From positions 62,001 to 126,000 of the forward strand of contig NZ_JAUOFB010000004.1 in assembly GCF_030542105.1 (NCBI RefSeq): a DNA stretch of 64,000 bases, written 5' to 3'. The notes under the pieces are model-generated. The model saw only the letters and a program-made list of their open reading frames with translations, searched no databases and was not told the DNA's origin. Within the stretch, counting starts at the first letter, position 1, and each line of letters begins with the position of its first letter. Below are positions 1-8,740 of this stretch, piece after piece. A program made the translations under genes and the position numbers. The stretch comes from Hymenobacter sp. BT730 (GTDB lineage: Bacteria; Bacteroidota; Bacteroidia; Cytophagales; Hymenobacteraceae).

Positions 1-81
1 CAGGAGGTATTTATGCATGCGGAAGTTGTACGGAGAAATGGTGCTCAGGCTGGGGTCTATAAAACGGTGTATCCTTAGAAA

Positions 82-543
82 TTAAGACGTATGTAGTAGA
101 AACGCAGCTGTCATCATTAGTAAGAGAGATAAAGAAATTACCAGCGCAATAAAGTCCAAGAATCTGAAGCTGCTTATAATCCTCATTCGAACAAGTACAT
201 AGAAAGTTGTTGCGCAAAGGAGGGCTGCCAGCAAGAAATACAAAGCCATTGTACCTATTGAAACATAGTGCTTCTCCCAAAACCCTCCTTTGGCTATCAT
301 AAATAGTATTTCTAGAATAAGGAAAATTAGCGAGGCAATACCCCATCCTGACAGTAGCCCATTTTTCTTAGGTGAGGATTTAAGGGCATTACTTGAACTC
401 ACCTCCAGAAATAGGCCTGCTATATCGAATAGGGCACTCAAAAAACCCATAACCTGAAATTTAACTGCTGATTTAGTGGATAAAGTTGATAGGCTTGGAG
501 TTGGCTCTTGCCTTGCCAATGAGTTCGAGAAGCAGATATCCAT
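82..543 (-). CDS. Hypothetical four-helix membrane protein
   Basis: 153 residues from ATG at 543, preceded by a purine-rich GAAGGAC that could serve as ribosome binding site. A short soluble Ser/Thr-rich N-terminus (about 1-30) is followed by at least four hydrophobic segments (about residues 35-50, 60-80, 95-115, 125-150), so an inner-membrane protein is likely. I recognise no family or catalytic motif. The reading frame continues upstream to 834, but that part is antisense to the ABC-F gene and reads as a shadow. It is divergent from the ABC-F gene at 598, with only 54 bases between the two starts. Base composition is more AT-rich than the ABC-F gene, suggesting accessory DNA. Function unknown. 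Confidence 0.6.
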   Translation of the reverse strand: MDICFSNSLARQEPTPSLSTLSTKSAVKFQVMGFLSALFDIAGLFLEVSSSNALKSSPKKNGLLSGWGIASLIFLILEILFMIAKGGFWEKHYVSIGTMALYFLLAALLCATTFYVLVRMRIISSFRFLDFIALVISLSLLLMMTAAFLLHTS

Positions 544-566
544 AGTGATGTCCTTCCTCAAACCCG

Positions 567-574
567 TACCTTTG
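567..574 (+). promoter_or_regulatory. -7 promoter element TACCTTTG for the ABC-F gene
   Basis: TACCTTTG matches the Bacteroidota -7 consensus TAnnTTTG and lies 23 bases before the ATG at 598. No clear TTG is visible at the -33 position. Confidence 0.5.
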
Positions 575-597
575 CGGCCTGATACCTCGCAAAGTAG

Positions 598-2505
598 ATG
601 ATTTCCATTTCTGACCTCGATTTTCACTTTGGCTCGCGTACCCTGTACGACAAGGCCAGCCTTCATATTAAGCCCAAGGATAAGATTGGCCTCATTGGGC
701 TGAACGGCCGGGGTAAATCCACGCTGCTGCGCATTCTGGTGGGCGAGTACAAGCCCGACGGCGGCAGCATTTCCATGAGCAAGGACGTGAGCCTGGGCTT
801 CCTTAACCAGGATTTGCTCTCCTACGACTCGCACGAGCCCATCCTGATTGTGGCCATGCAGGCCTTCGCCGAGGCGCTGGACGTGCAGAAGAAGATTGAC
901 GAGGTGCTGTTGGAGTTCGAAAACAACTACACCGACGACCTGGTAGATAAGCTGGCCACGCTGCAGGAGCGCTTTGAGGCGCTGGGCGGCTACACCATGC
1001 AGGCCCGCACCGAAGAAATTCTGGAAGGTCTGGGCTTTACCACGGAGGAGCTGCAGAAGCCCCTGAAGCTATTCTCCGGCGGCTGGCGCATGCGCGTGAT
1101 GCTGGCTAAAATCCTGCTGCAGCAACCCTCTTTGCTGCTCCTCGACGAACCTACCAACCACTTGGACTTGCCCTCCATTAAGTGGATTGAGAACTACCTG
1201 GCCGGCTACGAAGGCGCCGTTATTATTGTATCCCACGACCGGGAATTCCTGGACCGCACCACCAACACCACGGTGGAGGTAACGGGCGGCAAGCTGGTGC
1301 CTTACGCCGGCAACTACAGCTTCTACCTGGAAGAAAAGGAGGAGCGCAACGCCATTCAGAAAGGCGCTTTTGAAAACCAGCAGGCCCAGATTAAGCAGGC
1401 CGAGCGGTTTATTGAGCGTTTCAAAGCCAAAGCCTCCAAAGCCAAGCAGGCCCAAAGCCGCGTGAAGGCCCTGGACAAGCTGGAGCGCATTGAGGACGTG
1501 GCCGGCGACGACGCCAAGGTGAACATCAAGTTCAACTTCACCGTCACGCCCGGCCGCCACATTCTGCGCATGGAGCACGTGAGCAAGAAGTACGGCGAGA
1601 AAATCATCTTCCGCGATACGCACGTGCACATTGAGCGGGGCGACAAAATTGCCCTCATCGGCGCCAACGGTAAGGGTAAATCTACCCTTATGCGTTTGGT
1701 GGCCGGCTCGGAGGCGCCTACTGCCGGCAACCACCAGCTGGGCCACAACGTCATCATGTCGTTCTACGCCCAGCACCAGCTGGAAAGCCTGCGCATTGAG
1801 AATGAGATTCTGCAGGAAATGGTAGAAGCCGGCTCCAAGCGCTCCGAAATGGAGCTGCGCTCGGTGCTGGGTTCGTTCCTGTTCACTGGCGACGAGGTAT
1901 ACAAGAAAATCAAGGTGCTGTCGGGGGGCGAGAAAAGCCGCGTGGCCCTGGCCAAAACCCTGATTTCGGAAGCCAACTTCCTGCTACTCGACGAACCGAC
2001 CAACCACCTGGACATGCAGTCGGTGAACATCCTGATCCAGGCGCTGGATCAGTATCAGGGCACCTACATCGTCATCAGCCACGACCGTTTCTTTGTGGAG
2101 AACGTGGCCAACAAAATCTGGTACATCGAGGATTTCCAGCTGAAGGAATACCCCGGCACCTACGCCGAGTGGGAGCAGTGGATGGAAGACCGGGAGAAAG
2201 CCGCCAAGAAAGCCGGCCTGCTGACGCCTGCTCCTAAGCCCGCGCCAAAAGAGGAAAAAAAGGTGGACGCTTCGCCCGCCAAAACCCCCTCACCCGACCA
2301 GAAAAAAGCCCTGCGCGAGCTGGCCGAGGTAGAAAAGAAAATTGATGAGCGGGAAAAGGAGCTGGCCCAGTACGAAGCCCAATTGGCCGACCCGCAGATT
2401 TACCAGAACGCCGCCCAGCTGAAAGACACCACCCTCAAGTTTGAGCAGGTGAAAAAAGAGCTGGCCCAGCTCAACGACCGTTGGGAAATGCTGGCAGAGA
2501 TGTAA
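598..2505 (+). CDS. ABC-F family ATPase (ribosome-associated type)
   Basis: 635 residues with two ABC ATPase domains in one chain and no membrane segments, the ABC-F architecture. Domain 1 has Walker A GLNGRGKST (34-42), signature FSGGW near 159-163 and Walker B LLLLDEPTNHLD near 179-190. A Lys/Ala/Gln-rich linker (about 245-300) corresponds to the P-site tRNA interaction motif region. Domain 2 has Walker A GANGKGKS near 354, LSGGEKSR near 440 and LLLDEPTNHLD near 461. The C-terminus (about 535-635) is Pro/Lys-rich and then a predicted coiled coil. ABC-F proteins act on the ribosome to relieve stalling or confer antibiotic tolerance; no substrate transport is expected. Which subfamily (Uup, EttA, YdiF) it belongs to is unresolved. 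Confidence 0.93.
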   Translation: MISISDLDFHFGSRTLYDKASLHIKPKDKIGLIGLNGRGKSTLLRILVGEYKPDGGSISMSKDVSLGFLNQDLLSYDSHEPILIVAMQAFAEALDVQKKIDEVLLEFENNYTDDLVDKLATLQERFEALGGYTMQARTEEILEGLGFTTEELQKPLKLFSGGWRMRVMLAKILLQQPSLLLLDEPTNHLDLPSIKWIENYLAGYEGAVIIVSHDREFLDRTTNTTVEVTGGKLVPYAGNYSFYLEEKEERNAIQKGAFENQQAQIKQAERFIERFKAKASKAKQAQSRVKALDKLERIEDVAGDDAKVNIKFNFTVTPGRHILRMEHVSKKYGEKIIFRDTHVHIERGDKIALIGANGKGKSTLMRLVAGSEAPTAGNHQLGHNVIMSFYAQHQLESLRIENEILQEMVEAGSKRSEMELRSVLGSFLFTGDEVYKKIKVLSGGEKSRVALAKTLISEANFLLLDEPTNHLDMQSVNILIQALDQYQGTYIVISHDRFFVENVANKIWYIEDFQLKEYPGTYAEWEQWMEDREKAAKKAGLLTPAPKPAPKEEKKVDASPAKTPSPDQKKALRELAEVEKKIDEREKELAQYEAQLADPQIYQNAAQLKDTTLKFEQVKKELAQLNDRWEMLAEM

Positions 2506-2521
2506 CATAACACCAAGCCAT

Positions 2522-2557
2522 AAAAAAAGCTCCGCTGGAAACAGCGGGGCTTTTTTT
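2522..2557. terminator. Bidirectional intrinsic terminator
   Basis: A 16-base stem with a GAAA loop and one G-U pair, beginning with an A7 run and ending with a T7 run, 16 bases after the ABC-F stop. The A/T symmetry allows it to end the minus-strand gene at 2601 as well. Confidence 0.9.
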
Positions 2558-2600
2558 ATGGCTTGCAGGGCGGCTTGGTAATGGCGGCAATTGGAAATTA

Positions 2601-3332
2601 TTACAGCTTTTCAATTGCGGTGCTGGATGCTCGATGGTATTTCTCCAGACATTCATTAAAAGGCCGGCCGTCTTTATGGATACAATCACAAAAGTTACAG
2701 CCAGCTTCGGCGTTGCTGCTGCTTTTAAATTGCTGCAAACAATCTGCAGTAGTATTATAGGGTTTGATATCATAACCCTTCGTAACGGCCGCAATAACAA
2801 TTAAAAAAGTTACGGCTACGCCTCCGAAGAAGAATACTGGGAACTTTCTGTCAAGTTCCTGCCATTTGGGGACTTCAGTATTTGCTCTGAAATGGTTGAA
2901 GGGGAAAATGAATTTTAATTTGTGGTAATCCCAGCAAAGTAGGTATAGGTTTGCCAGAACCATTAACGGAGAGGTGAGTAATGACCCATCGAAACGCACG
3001 GCATGGGACAGAATGCAGATATTTAAAATGATGGGAAAATAGAGGATGGCTCCGAGCGTTGCCGTGCGGGGTATTAATAATAGAATAGCGGCGGTTACTT
3101 GCGCAACTCCAATAAAGGTGTAATAATAACCTGTATGGTGCAGCGCTTCTAAGTAATTGCCCATCGGGTGGTTGGAGGATAATGAAGTGAAACGTTCACC
3201 CATTATTTTCACAAACCCCGAAGGTAAAAACCCGGCTGCTAGTGCTACTCGATTAAAAATCGAAAACAACCAAAGCCATTTATTTTTTCTGGCTTTTAAA
3301 TGAAGTTGGTCAAGCGTAGCAGAAATACTCAT
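2601..3332 (-). CDS. DoxX-like membrane protein with Cys-rich tail
   Basis: 243 residues, ATG at 3332. The N-terminal part resembles the DoxX/MauE-like family: an Arg-led helix ending in FLPSGFVKIMGERF (about 28-50), then hydrophobic helices near 65-88, 90-108 and 118-135, and a fourth at about 168-188. The last ~50 residues are hydrophilic and hold five cysteines, including CNFCDC, which could bind a metal or form disulfides. Its role is unknown; DoxX-like proteins are often tied to redox or quinone chemistry, but that is family background. An 18-base perfect palindrome lies 72 bases upstream. It follows the gene at 3450-3800 on the same strand, and both are AT-richer than neighbours. Confidence 0.7.
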   Translation of the reverse strand: MSISATLDQLHLKARKNKWLWLFSIFNRVALAAGFLPSGFVKIMGERFTSLSSNHPMGNYLEALHHTGYYYTFIGVAQVTAAILLLIPRTATLGAILYFPIILNICILSHAVRFDGSLLTSPLMVLANLYLLCWDYHKLKFIFPFNHFRANTEVPKWQELDRKFPVFFFGGVAVTFLIVIAAVTKGYDIKPYNTTADCLQQFKSSSNAEAGCNFCDCIHKDGRPFNECLEKYHRASSTAIEKL

Positions 3333-3403
3333 ACAGGATTAAAATATTGGTTTTGCCTGTGTTTTTATGCAGTCATTAAGCTGAAAATTGAATAGCAGGC
3401 AAA

Positions 3404-3421
3404 ATGTCTTTGCAAAGACAT
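3404..3421. promoter_or_regulatory. 18-base perfect palindrome, candidate operator
   Basis: ATGTCTTTGCAAAGACAT is its own reverse complement and lies between the stop of the gene ending at 3450 and the start of the DoxX-like gene at 3332. It shares half sites CTTTG and CAAAG with two spaced palindromes at 3829-3843 and 3982-3996. Operator function is inferred. Confidence 0.5.
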
Positions 3422-3449
3422 AGTGTTCAATTTGAATCAATTAGAATTG

Positions 3450-3800
3450 CTAATCCCACCAGGTGCCGTTCAATCCCAGCACGGTGCCTAGCCACAGCAC
3501 TACGAGGTAGCCAAGCAGGCTTATTACATAAGCCAATGCTTTTTTCCAGCCGCCCTGATAGCGCAAATGATCCATGAAATAGTAAAATACCCCGCCTAAT
3601 GCACCGGCTATGGGCACAACTAGGAATGGCTTAATCATCCAGAGTTTTCCCCATTCTGGCTTAGCAACCTGCGTGAACCACCCAGCAGGAATTATAAATA
3701 GCGAGATACAAACTAGCGCAATGGCTGCGCCCTGCAGCATCCGTTTGCTTAATGAGCCTTGATGGATTGGCTGTGTTGGTGAGTTGATTGTCGGTGTCAT
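3450..3800 (-). CDS. Small three-helix membrane protein
   Basis: 116 residues from ATG at 3800. After about 22 polar residues come hydrophobic segments near 23-44, 57-76 and 86-110, ending in a Trp-rich tail (NGTWWD). No enzymatic motif is visible and I cannot name a family with confidence. Small proteins of this kind are sometimes labelled 'KefB' in databases, but nothing here shows potassium transport. It sits upstream of the DoxX-like gene on the same strand, with 117 bases between them. A CTTTG-N5-CAAAG palindrome lies 29-43 bases upstream and overlaps a possible -7 element, suggesting repressor control. Confidence 0.6.
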   Translation of the reverse strand: MTPTINSPTQPIHQGSLSKRMLQGAAIALVCISLFIIPAGWFTQVAKPEWGKLWMIKPFLVVPIAGALGGVFYYFMDHLRYQGGWKKALAYVISLLGYLVVLWLGTVLGLNGTWWD

Positions 3801-3828
3801 GGTTACCTAGGTTTTGTTGTTGAAAGTG

Positions 3829-3843
3829 CTTTGAGATGCAAAG
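3829..3843. promoter_or_regulatory. CTTTG-N5-CAAAG palindrome overlapping a -7 element
   Basis: CTTTGAGATGCAAAG lies 29-43 bases upstream of the start at 3800. On the minus strand TACACTTTG (3847-3839) resembles a -7 element, so a protein bound here would compete with RNA polymerase. This is inference from position. Confidence 0.45.
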
Positions 3844-3981
3844 TGTACGTGTAAAAAAATAGCGGCTTGAATGGGTGCTATAAGAGCCAAGTAAGGACAA
3901 CTATTTCAGCAGACAACCCCATTCCACTAGGTTGCAGGTAGAGCAGCCAATAGACCTTGCTGTGGACTAGTTATAAAAGTA

Positions 3982-3996
3982 CTTTGTGATGCAAAG
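3982..3996. promoter_or_regulatory. Second CTTTG-N5-CAAAG palindrome
   Basis: CTTTGTGATGCAAAG has the same arms, spacing and nearly the same spacer (tgatg versus agatg) as the site at 3829, 153 bases away. Repetition supports a specific binding site. Confidence 0.45.
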
Positions 3997-4278
3997 CAAG
4001 TCAATATTTGTGTAATATCAAGTACTTGGTAAAAAATATTTATACGCTGTGTGCCTTAGGAGAATGGCCCGAGCAGTAGATGTTGGGCGGCCTTTTACGG
4101 AGTACTATACCTGCACTATTTCTGTTTAAAAGCTATACCAAAGCCTGTGTAAGGCTTGTAAAATGGTAGAGGATTTTTCCGCCCGCTAGCTTGCCGGGTC
4201 GCTATGGTGGGCTGTGCACTCTGAACGGCGCCCAACTGCTGGCCTCCTATAGAAAGTGTAAGAGTGCCCAACCGGCCT

Positions 4279-4286
4279 TACCTTCG
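4279..4286 (+). promoter_or_regulatory. -7 element TACCTTCG directly before the plug gene
   Basis: TACCTTCG, a one-base variant of TAnnTTTG, ends only 4 bases before the ATG at 4291. Transcription would then begin at or next to the start codon, giving a leaderless message. Confidence 0.45.
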
Positions 4287-4290
4287 TCCT

Positions 4291-5616
4291 ATGCGCCTTC
4301 TGCCCCTTACTCTGCTGCTGCTCGCCACCGCCTGCGTACCTCTGGGCACGCCCATCACCGACCCTAACGCCGCCCGTACAGGCCAGAGTAGCCCGGTACA
4401 AGCGCCAAAAGTAGCCTTGCGCTATCAGGACTATATCTACGCCAGTGAGGTCCGCTCCGTGCAGTGCTATGTGGCTACGGGGCAGCCTACGGAGGTCTTT
4501 GAGCCAGCGGTAGTGTCTCTGACCCAGGCACAGCCCTTAATGCTGGAGTTTGATGTACTGGGCCAGCAAAGCCAGCGCCTCACGGCCCGGCTGGTGCATT
4601 GCAATGTGGACTGGACGCCTTCTATTCTCACGGATATTCAGTTTCTGAGTGACATCAACGAGTTTTTGCTCACCGACTACCGGACCTCCGTGAACACCAA
4701 GGTGCCCTACTTTCACTACCGGCTGCGTGTGCCGCGCGTGAAGCTGAGCGGCAACTACCTGCTGGTGGTGCAGAACGGGGCGGGCACGCCGCTGCTTTCA
4801 CGCCGTTTGCTGGTGTATGAAGATCAGGTGCGCACGTTCCTGCAGCCCGGACCCCTGGCCGCAGGGCAGGAGCGCTATACCATGCAGCAGCTCAACTTTG
4901 GCATTAGCTACGGTGGAGTAAATCTGGTTAATCCGGCGCAGGAGGTAAAAGTGGTTCTGCGCCAAAACTTCCGTTGGGATAATGCCCATTACAATCTGCG
5001 GCCCACCTTTGTGCGCGATGCGGAGCGCCGACTCGATTATCAGTACTTCAACTTTGAAAACGCTTTTCCTGGCCTTTCCGAGTATCGGTTTGTGGATTTG
5101 CGCAGCTACCGGGCACTGGGGGTAGGGGTGGCTAAGCTGAATGCCGATGCCTCGCCCCGCACTGCCTTGTTGCAGCCCGAAGCTACCCGCCGTGAGCAGG
5201 CCTATTCCCAATATGAAGACGTAAACGGCCAGCGCGTGTTTGAAAGCCGCGACTACGGCAACGGTGCCACCAATGCCGACTATCTGGACGTTACCTTCCG
5301 CCTGCGGGCCCCGCAGGCGGCCCCGGGCCCGGTCTATGTGCTGGGCGCTTTGTCTGACTGGCAGCTTCGGGAGGAGTTTAAGCTGACGTATGATGCTACC
5401 CAGCAGGAATACTCCGGCCACGCGCTGCTGAAACAGGGGTACTACAACTACTCCTATGCCGTAGGCGGTGCCGCACTGCCCAACGAAGCCTATTTTGAGG
5501 GCAGCCACCAGGAAACCGAAAATGAATACGACCTGCTGGTGTATTACCGCCCACCGGGCTCCCGTGCCGACTTGCTTATCGGCTACCAGCGCACTGCTGT
5601 AAACGGCCGCCGATAA
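4291..5616 (+). CDS. Type IX secretion plug lipoprotein (DUF5103)
   Basis: 441 residues. I chose ATG 4291 because it opens a lipoprotein signal (MRLLPLTLLLLATAC, lipobox Cys at 15); an in-frame start at 4264 would put nine polar residues before it. The N-terminal half carries the DUF5103 pattern (RYQDYIYASEVRSVQCY, then CNVDWTPS...SDINEFLLTDYRTS). The C-terminal part (about 340-425) looks like an immunoglobulin-like or carbohydrate-module fold. In Flavobacterium this family includes the Plug protein that closes the SprA translocon when no substrate or PorV shuttle is bound. The protein would be anchored in the outer membrane. The gene stands alone, and other T9SS genes are not in the window. 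Confidence 0.85.
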   Translation: MRLLPLTLLLLATACVPLGTPITDPNAARTGQSSPVQAPKVALRYQDYIYASEVRSVQCYVATGQPTEVFEPAVVSLTQAQPLMLEFDVLGQQSQRLTARLVHCNVDWTPSILTDIQFLSDINEFLLTDYRTSVNTKVPYFHYRLRVPRVKLSGNYLLVVQNGAGTPLLSRRLLVYEDQVRTFLQPGPLAAGQERYTMQQLNFGISYGGVNLVNPAQEVKVVLRQNFRWDNAHYNLRPTFVRDAERRLDYQYFNFENAFPGLSEYRFVDLRSYRALGVGVAKLNADASPRTALLQPEATRREQAYSQYEDVNGQRVFESRDYGNGATNADYLDVTFRLRAPQAAPGPVYVLGALSDWQLREEFKLTYDATQQEYSGHALLKQGYYNYSYAVGGAALPNEAYFEGSHQETENEYDLLVYYRPPGSRADLLIGYQRTAVNGRR

Positions 5617-5700
5617 CGTGCCAGGCGAGGAGGGAGGCAGCGGGAAGTGTCCGCCGCAGACGGGGTTGCGTACATAGCGCTTGCTGTCCTGTGTAAGTCT

Positions 5701-7029
5701 ATGTCGCTCTACAACTTATCGTTGGTCGTAATGGGGGTAGCCATTCTGGCTGTTGCCTGGCTTCCTTCGCTTCTTCGCAGATACCCGCTTTCATACCCTA
5801 TCCTGTTTGTCGGGCTGGGGGCTTTGGTATACTCACTGCCCCTGAGGCTGCCTGATCCGGACCCCGTTCGCTACGCTTCTTTCACCACGCACCTAACCGA
5901 GATGTGCGTGATTGTGGCTCTCACCGGTACCGGCCTTAAGATAGATCGGCCCTTTTCGTTCTGGCGTTGGCGTGTGCCGCTGCAACTGGTCCTAATCCTC
6001 ATGATAGTGTCCATTGCCGGCTTCATGGTAGTGGCCTGGCGGCTGGCGGGCCTGCTGCCTGCATCGGCGCTATTGCTGGCGGCCACGCTGGCCCCTACTG
6101 ACCCCGTACTGGCCGGCGACGTGCAGGTGGGCAAGCCTGGTGAGGGTGGGGAAGACAATGTACGGTTTGCCCTCACCGCCGAAGCTGGTCTGAATGATGG
6201 CCTGGCCTTCCCGTTTGTATATCTGGCCCTGGCCCTGCTGCCTTCCATTGCACCACTATCAGAGCAGTTGCAGCACTGGGCCTGGATGGATATGCTCTAC
6301 CGTCTGGGTGCTGGCATACTGGGGGGCTGGCTGGCCGGGCGGGCGCTTTCGTATCTGATATTTGACCTGCCTCACCGTGTCCGCATCAACCCGGATGCCT
6401 ATGGGTTTGTGGCGCTATCCGTTACGTTGGTGGCATATGGTGTTACGGAGATGCTGCACGGGTATGGTTTTCTGGCCGTTTTCATTGCTTCTATTACCCT
6501 GCGGGGCCACGAGCGAAGCCACGAGTATCATACCGAGATGCACGAATTTACGGACCAGCTGGAGCGGCTCTTTATCGTTGTTATTCTCATTTTGTTTGGG
6601 GGGGCGTTGGTGCGGGGGCTCTTGGCTCCGCTTACGTGGAAAGGGGCCGCCTTAGGGCTGTTTGCCCTGTTTATGCTGCGCCCACTAGGCGGGATGCTCA
6701 CGCTTTGGCGCAGCCGGATTTCCCGCCTCAACTTTCCCGAGCGACTGGTTATTTCCACCTTCGGTATTCGGGGAATTGGCTCGTTCTTCTACCTCGGTTT
6801 TGCCGTCACAAAGGCAGATTTTCCGCAAATACGGGAGTTGTGGGCCATTACGGGCTTTACTGTCCTTACATCTATCATCGTGCACGGCATGCTGGCCACT
6901 CCCGTCATGAACTGGCTGGACCGGTGGCACGGCCGACCAACCACCGTAGAGCTGGAAGAGCAGCATTTGGCCGAAGCTGAGCAGGCAGAAGCGGGAAAAG
7001 CAGAAGAACAAAGCCACAAACCAGCCTGA
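5701..7029 (+). CDS. NhaP-type sodium/proton antiporter (CPA1)
   Basis: 442 residues with about 12 hydrophobic segments. ATG 5701 is preferred over an in-frame GTG at 5647 because the extension is weak. The CPA1 core is clear: LTGTGLKID (about 78-86), LAPTDPVLA, then AEAGLNDGLAFP with the paired acidic residues that carry ions, and GIRGIGSFFY near the last helices. The C-terminus is a short Glu/Ala-rich cytoplasmic tail. It should exchange cytoplasmic Na+ (or K+) for protons at the inner membrane. The ion preference cannot be read from sequence. It follows the plug gene by 84 bases without an obvious terminator, so read-through is possible. Confidence 0.9.
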   Translation: MSLYNLSLVVMGVAILAVAWLPSLLRRYPLSYPILFVGLGALVYSLPLRLPDPDPVRYASFTTHLTEMCVIVALTGTGLKIDRPFSFWRWRVPLQLVLILMIVSIAGFMVVAWRLAGLLPASALLLAATLAPTDPVLAGDVQVGKPGEGGEDNVRFALTAEAGLNDGLAFPFVYLALALLPSIAPLSEQLQHWAWMDMLYRLGAGILGGWLAGRALSYLIFDLPHRVRINPDAYGFVALSVTLVAYGVTEMLHGYGFLAVFIASITLRGHERSHEYHTEMHEFTDQLERLFIVVILILFGGALVRGLLAPLTWKGAALGLFALFMLRPLGGMLTLWRSRISRLNFPERLVISTFGIRGIGSFFYLGFAVTKADFPQIRELWAITGFTVLTSIIVHGMLATPVMNWLDRWHGRPTTVELEEQHLAEAEQAEAGKAEEQSHKPA

Positions 7030-7054
7030 CGCAACCTCTACCGGGGCGTTGCGT
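7029..7054 (+). terminator. Weak hairpin after the antiporter gene
   Basis: ACGCAAC pairs with GTTGCGT around a 12-base loop, starting at the antiporter stop codon. There is no T run, so termination is uncertain. Confidence 0.3.
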
Positions 7055-7156
7055 TGCAAGGGCTACCCGTTACGGCATGCCCTTTGTCCATTATAAGAAG
7101 GTCTGACACCGGCGGGCTCCCTATTCCGCTCTTCCCTCCCACAATTTCTCCCTTCC

Positions 7157-8620
7157 ATGAAAATTCGTCATTTCCTTTTAAGCAGCTCGGTCGCGGCCTC
7201 TCTGTTTCTAAATTCCTGCGCTACCAATCCCGTCACCGGCAAGAAGGAAGTCATGCTGGTATCCGAGGGGCAGGAGTTGGCCATGGGCCAGCAGTCGGAC
7301 CCCGCTGTTGTGTCTCAGTTCGGGCTTTATCCCGATGATAAGCTGCAGAAATTCATCAATGAAAAAGGCAAGCAGATGGGCGCTATTTCGCACCGGCCCG
7401 AGCTGACCTATAACTTCCGGGTGGTGGATTCGCCCATTATCAACGCCTTTGCCATTCCTGGTGGCTACGTGTACTTCACCCGCGGCATTATGGCCCATTT
7501 CAACAACGAGGCGCAGTTTGCCGGTGTGTTGGGTCACGAAATCGGCCACGTTACGGCGCGCCATTCGGCAAAGCAGCAAACCAGCGCCATTATTGGGCAG
7601 GTGGGCTTAATGGGGGCCATGATAGCCTCACCTAAGCTGGCGCAGTTTGGCGAGCAGGCTATGCAGGGTATGCAGCTGCTCTTTCTGAAGTTTGGCCGCG
7701 ACGATGAGCGGCAGTCGGACGGCTTGGGCGTAGAATATTCCTCCAAAATTGGCTACGATGCTTCGGAAATGGCCGACTTTTTCCAGACCCTTTCCCGCGA
7801 GCAGGCGCAAAGCGGCGCCGAGGCCATTCCGGACTTTCTGAGCACGCACCCCAACCCTGAGGACCGCTACAACACCGTAAAACAGCTGGCAGCCGACTGG
7901 AAGCAAAAGAATGGCAACCCCAAGCTGGCTATCAACCGTGACCAGTACCTGCGCATGATTGACGGCATTGTGTACGGCGAGGACCCCAAGCAGGGCTTCG
8001 TCGAAAACAATGTATTCTATCACCCTGAGCTGAAATTCCGCTTTCCGGTGCCCCAGGGCTGGAAGTATCAGAACACGCCCCAGCAGTTCCAGATGGCCGA
8101 CCCCGCCGGCAAAGCCATGCAGATGCTGATGCTGGCGCCCGGCAACTCCCTGGATGAAGCCGCGCAGGCCCTGGCCAAACAGCTCAGCCTGCAGCCCACT
8201 GATTCTAAGCGTACCACTGTTAACGGCTTCCCGGCCCTGGCTTTCGTAGCCGACCAGGTGCAGCAGGACCAGCAAACCGGCCAGCAGGTGGCCGGCGTGC
8301 GCACACTCACTTACCTCATTCAGGACGGCAAAACCATCTTCGCCCTCATTGGCGTATCGGCTCCGGCTGATTTCCCCAGCTATGCGTCTCAGTTCACGAG
8401 CGTTGCCGAAGCCTTCCAGCGCCTCACCGAACCTGATAAGCTAAACCGCCAGCCGGAGCGGGTGCGCATTAAAACCCTGAAGCTGCGTAGCAGCCTAGCC
8501 GCGGCATTGCGCACTTATAATGTGCCTGAAAAGCGCATGGAAGAAATGGCCATTCTCAACGGCATGCAGCTGAATGACCAGGTAAATGCTGGTTCGCTCA
8601 TTAAAGTGGTGGAGAAATAG
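7157..8620 (+). CDS. M48 family zinc metalloprotease, lipoprotein
   Basis: 487 residues. The signal peptide ends in the lipobox LNSC (Cys about 21), so it is probably a periplasm-facing lipoprotein. The M48 core has HEIGH (His127, Glu128, His131) and a third ligand, probably Glu184, in RDDERQSD. The family (BepA/Oma1/HtpX-like) degrades or matures misfolded outer-membrane proteins. The region about 270-420 repeats a moderately conserved domain shared with the next gene, and the C-terminus (about 430-487) resembles a LysM-like module in its LNGMQLND...LIKVV pattern. It is the first of two tandem paralogues. Confidence 0.9.
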   Translation: MKIRHFLLSSSVAASLFLNSCATNPVTGKKEVMLVSEGQELAMGQQSDPAVVSQFGLYPDDKLQKFINEKGKQMGAISHRPELTYNFRVVDSPIINAFAIPGGYVYFTRGIMAHFNNEAQFAGVLGHEIGHVTARHSAKQQTSAIIGQVGLMGAMIASPKLAQFGEQAMQGMQLLFLKFGRDDERQSDGLGVEYSSKIGYDASEMADFFQTLSREQAQSGAEAIPDFLSTHPNPEDRYNTVKQLAADWKQKNGNPKLAINRDQYLRMIDGIVYGEDPKQGFVENNVFYHPELKFRFPVPQGWKYQNTPQQFQMADPAGKAMQMLMLAPGNSLDEAAQALAKQLSLQPTDSKRTTVNGFPALAFVADQVQQDQQTGQQVAGVRTLTYLIQDGKTIFALIGVSAPADFPSYASQFTSVAEAFQRLTEPDKLNRQPERVRIKTLKLRSSLAAALRTYNVPEKRMEEMAILNGMQLNDQVNAGSLIKVVEK

Positions 8621-8665
8621 GCTACATAAGGTTTGGCCCGAAATTGGTCTATACCCTGCCAAATC

Positions 8666-8699
8666 CCTGCTGCATGTTGCCTTTCGGCTGTGCAGCAGG
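8666..8699 (+). terminator. Hairpin between the two M48 genes
   Basis: A perfect 9-base stem (CCTGCTGCA with TGCAGCAGG) around a 16-base loop, 46 bases after the first stop. No T run; it may attenuate or process rather than stop transcription. Confidence 0.35.
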
Positions 8700-8740
8700 C
8701 GTTCCGGCGGTTGCCGGCCTGATCTAAATTTTATCCTCCC

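Larger units (their letters stand above)
3801..4278. other. Intergenic region, divergent, AT-rich, no gene seen
   Basis: About 480 bases between the minus-strand membrane-protein gene and the plus-strand T9SS plug gene. I see no convincing coding frame or RNA gene. It holds the two spaced CTTTG/CAAAG palindromes and an AT-rich middle (about 3990-4050). Confidence 0.6.

Noticed and set aside
1..78. A possible 3' end of a gene entering on the plus strand (25 open codons).
   Set aside because: All three plus frames are open over this short stretch, so openness carries no weight and the peptide resembles nothing I know.
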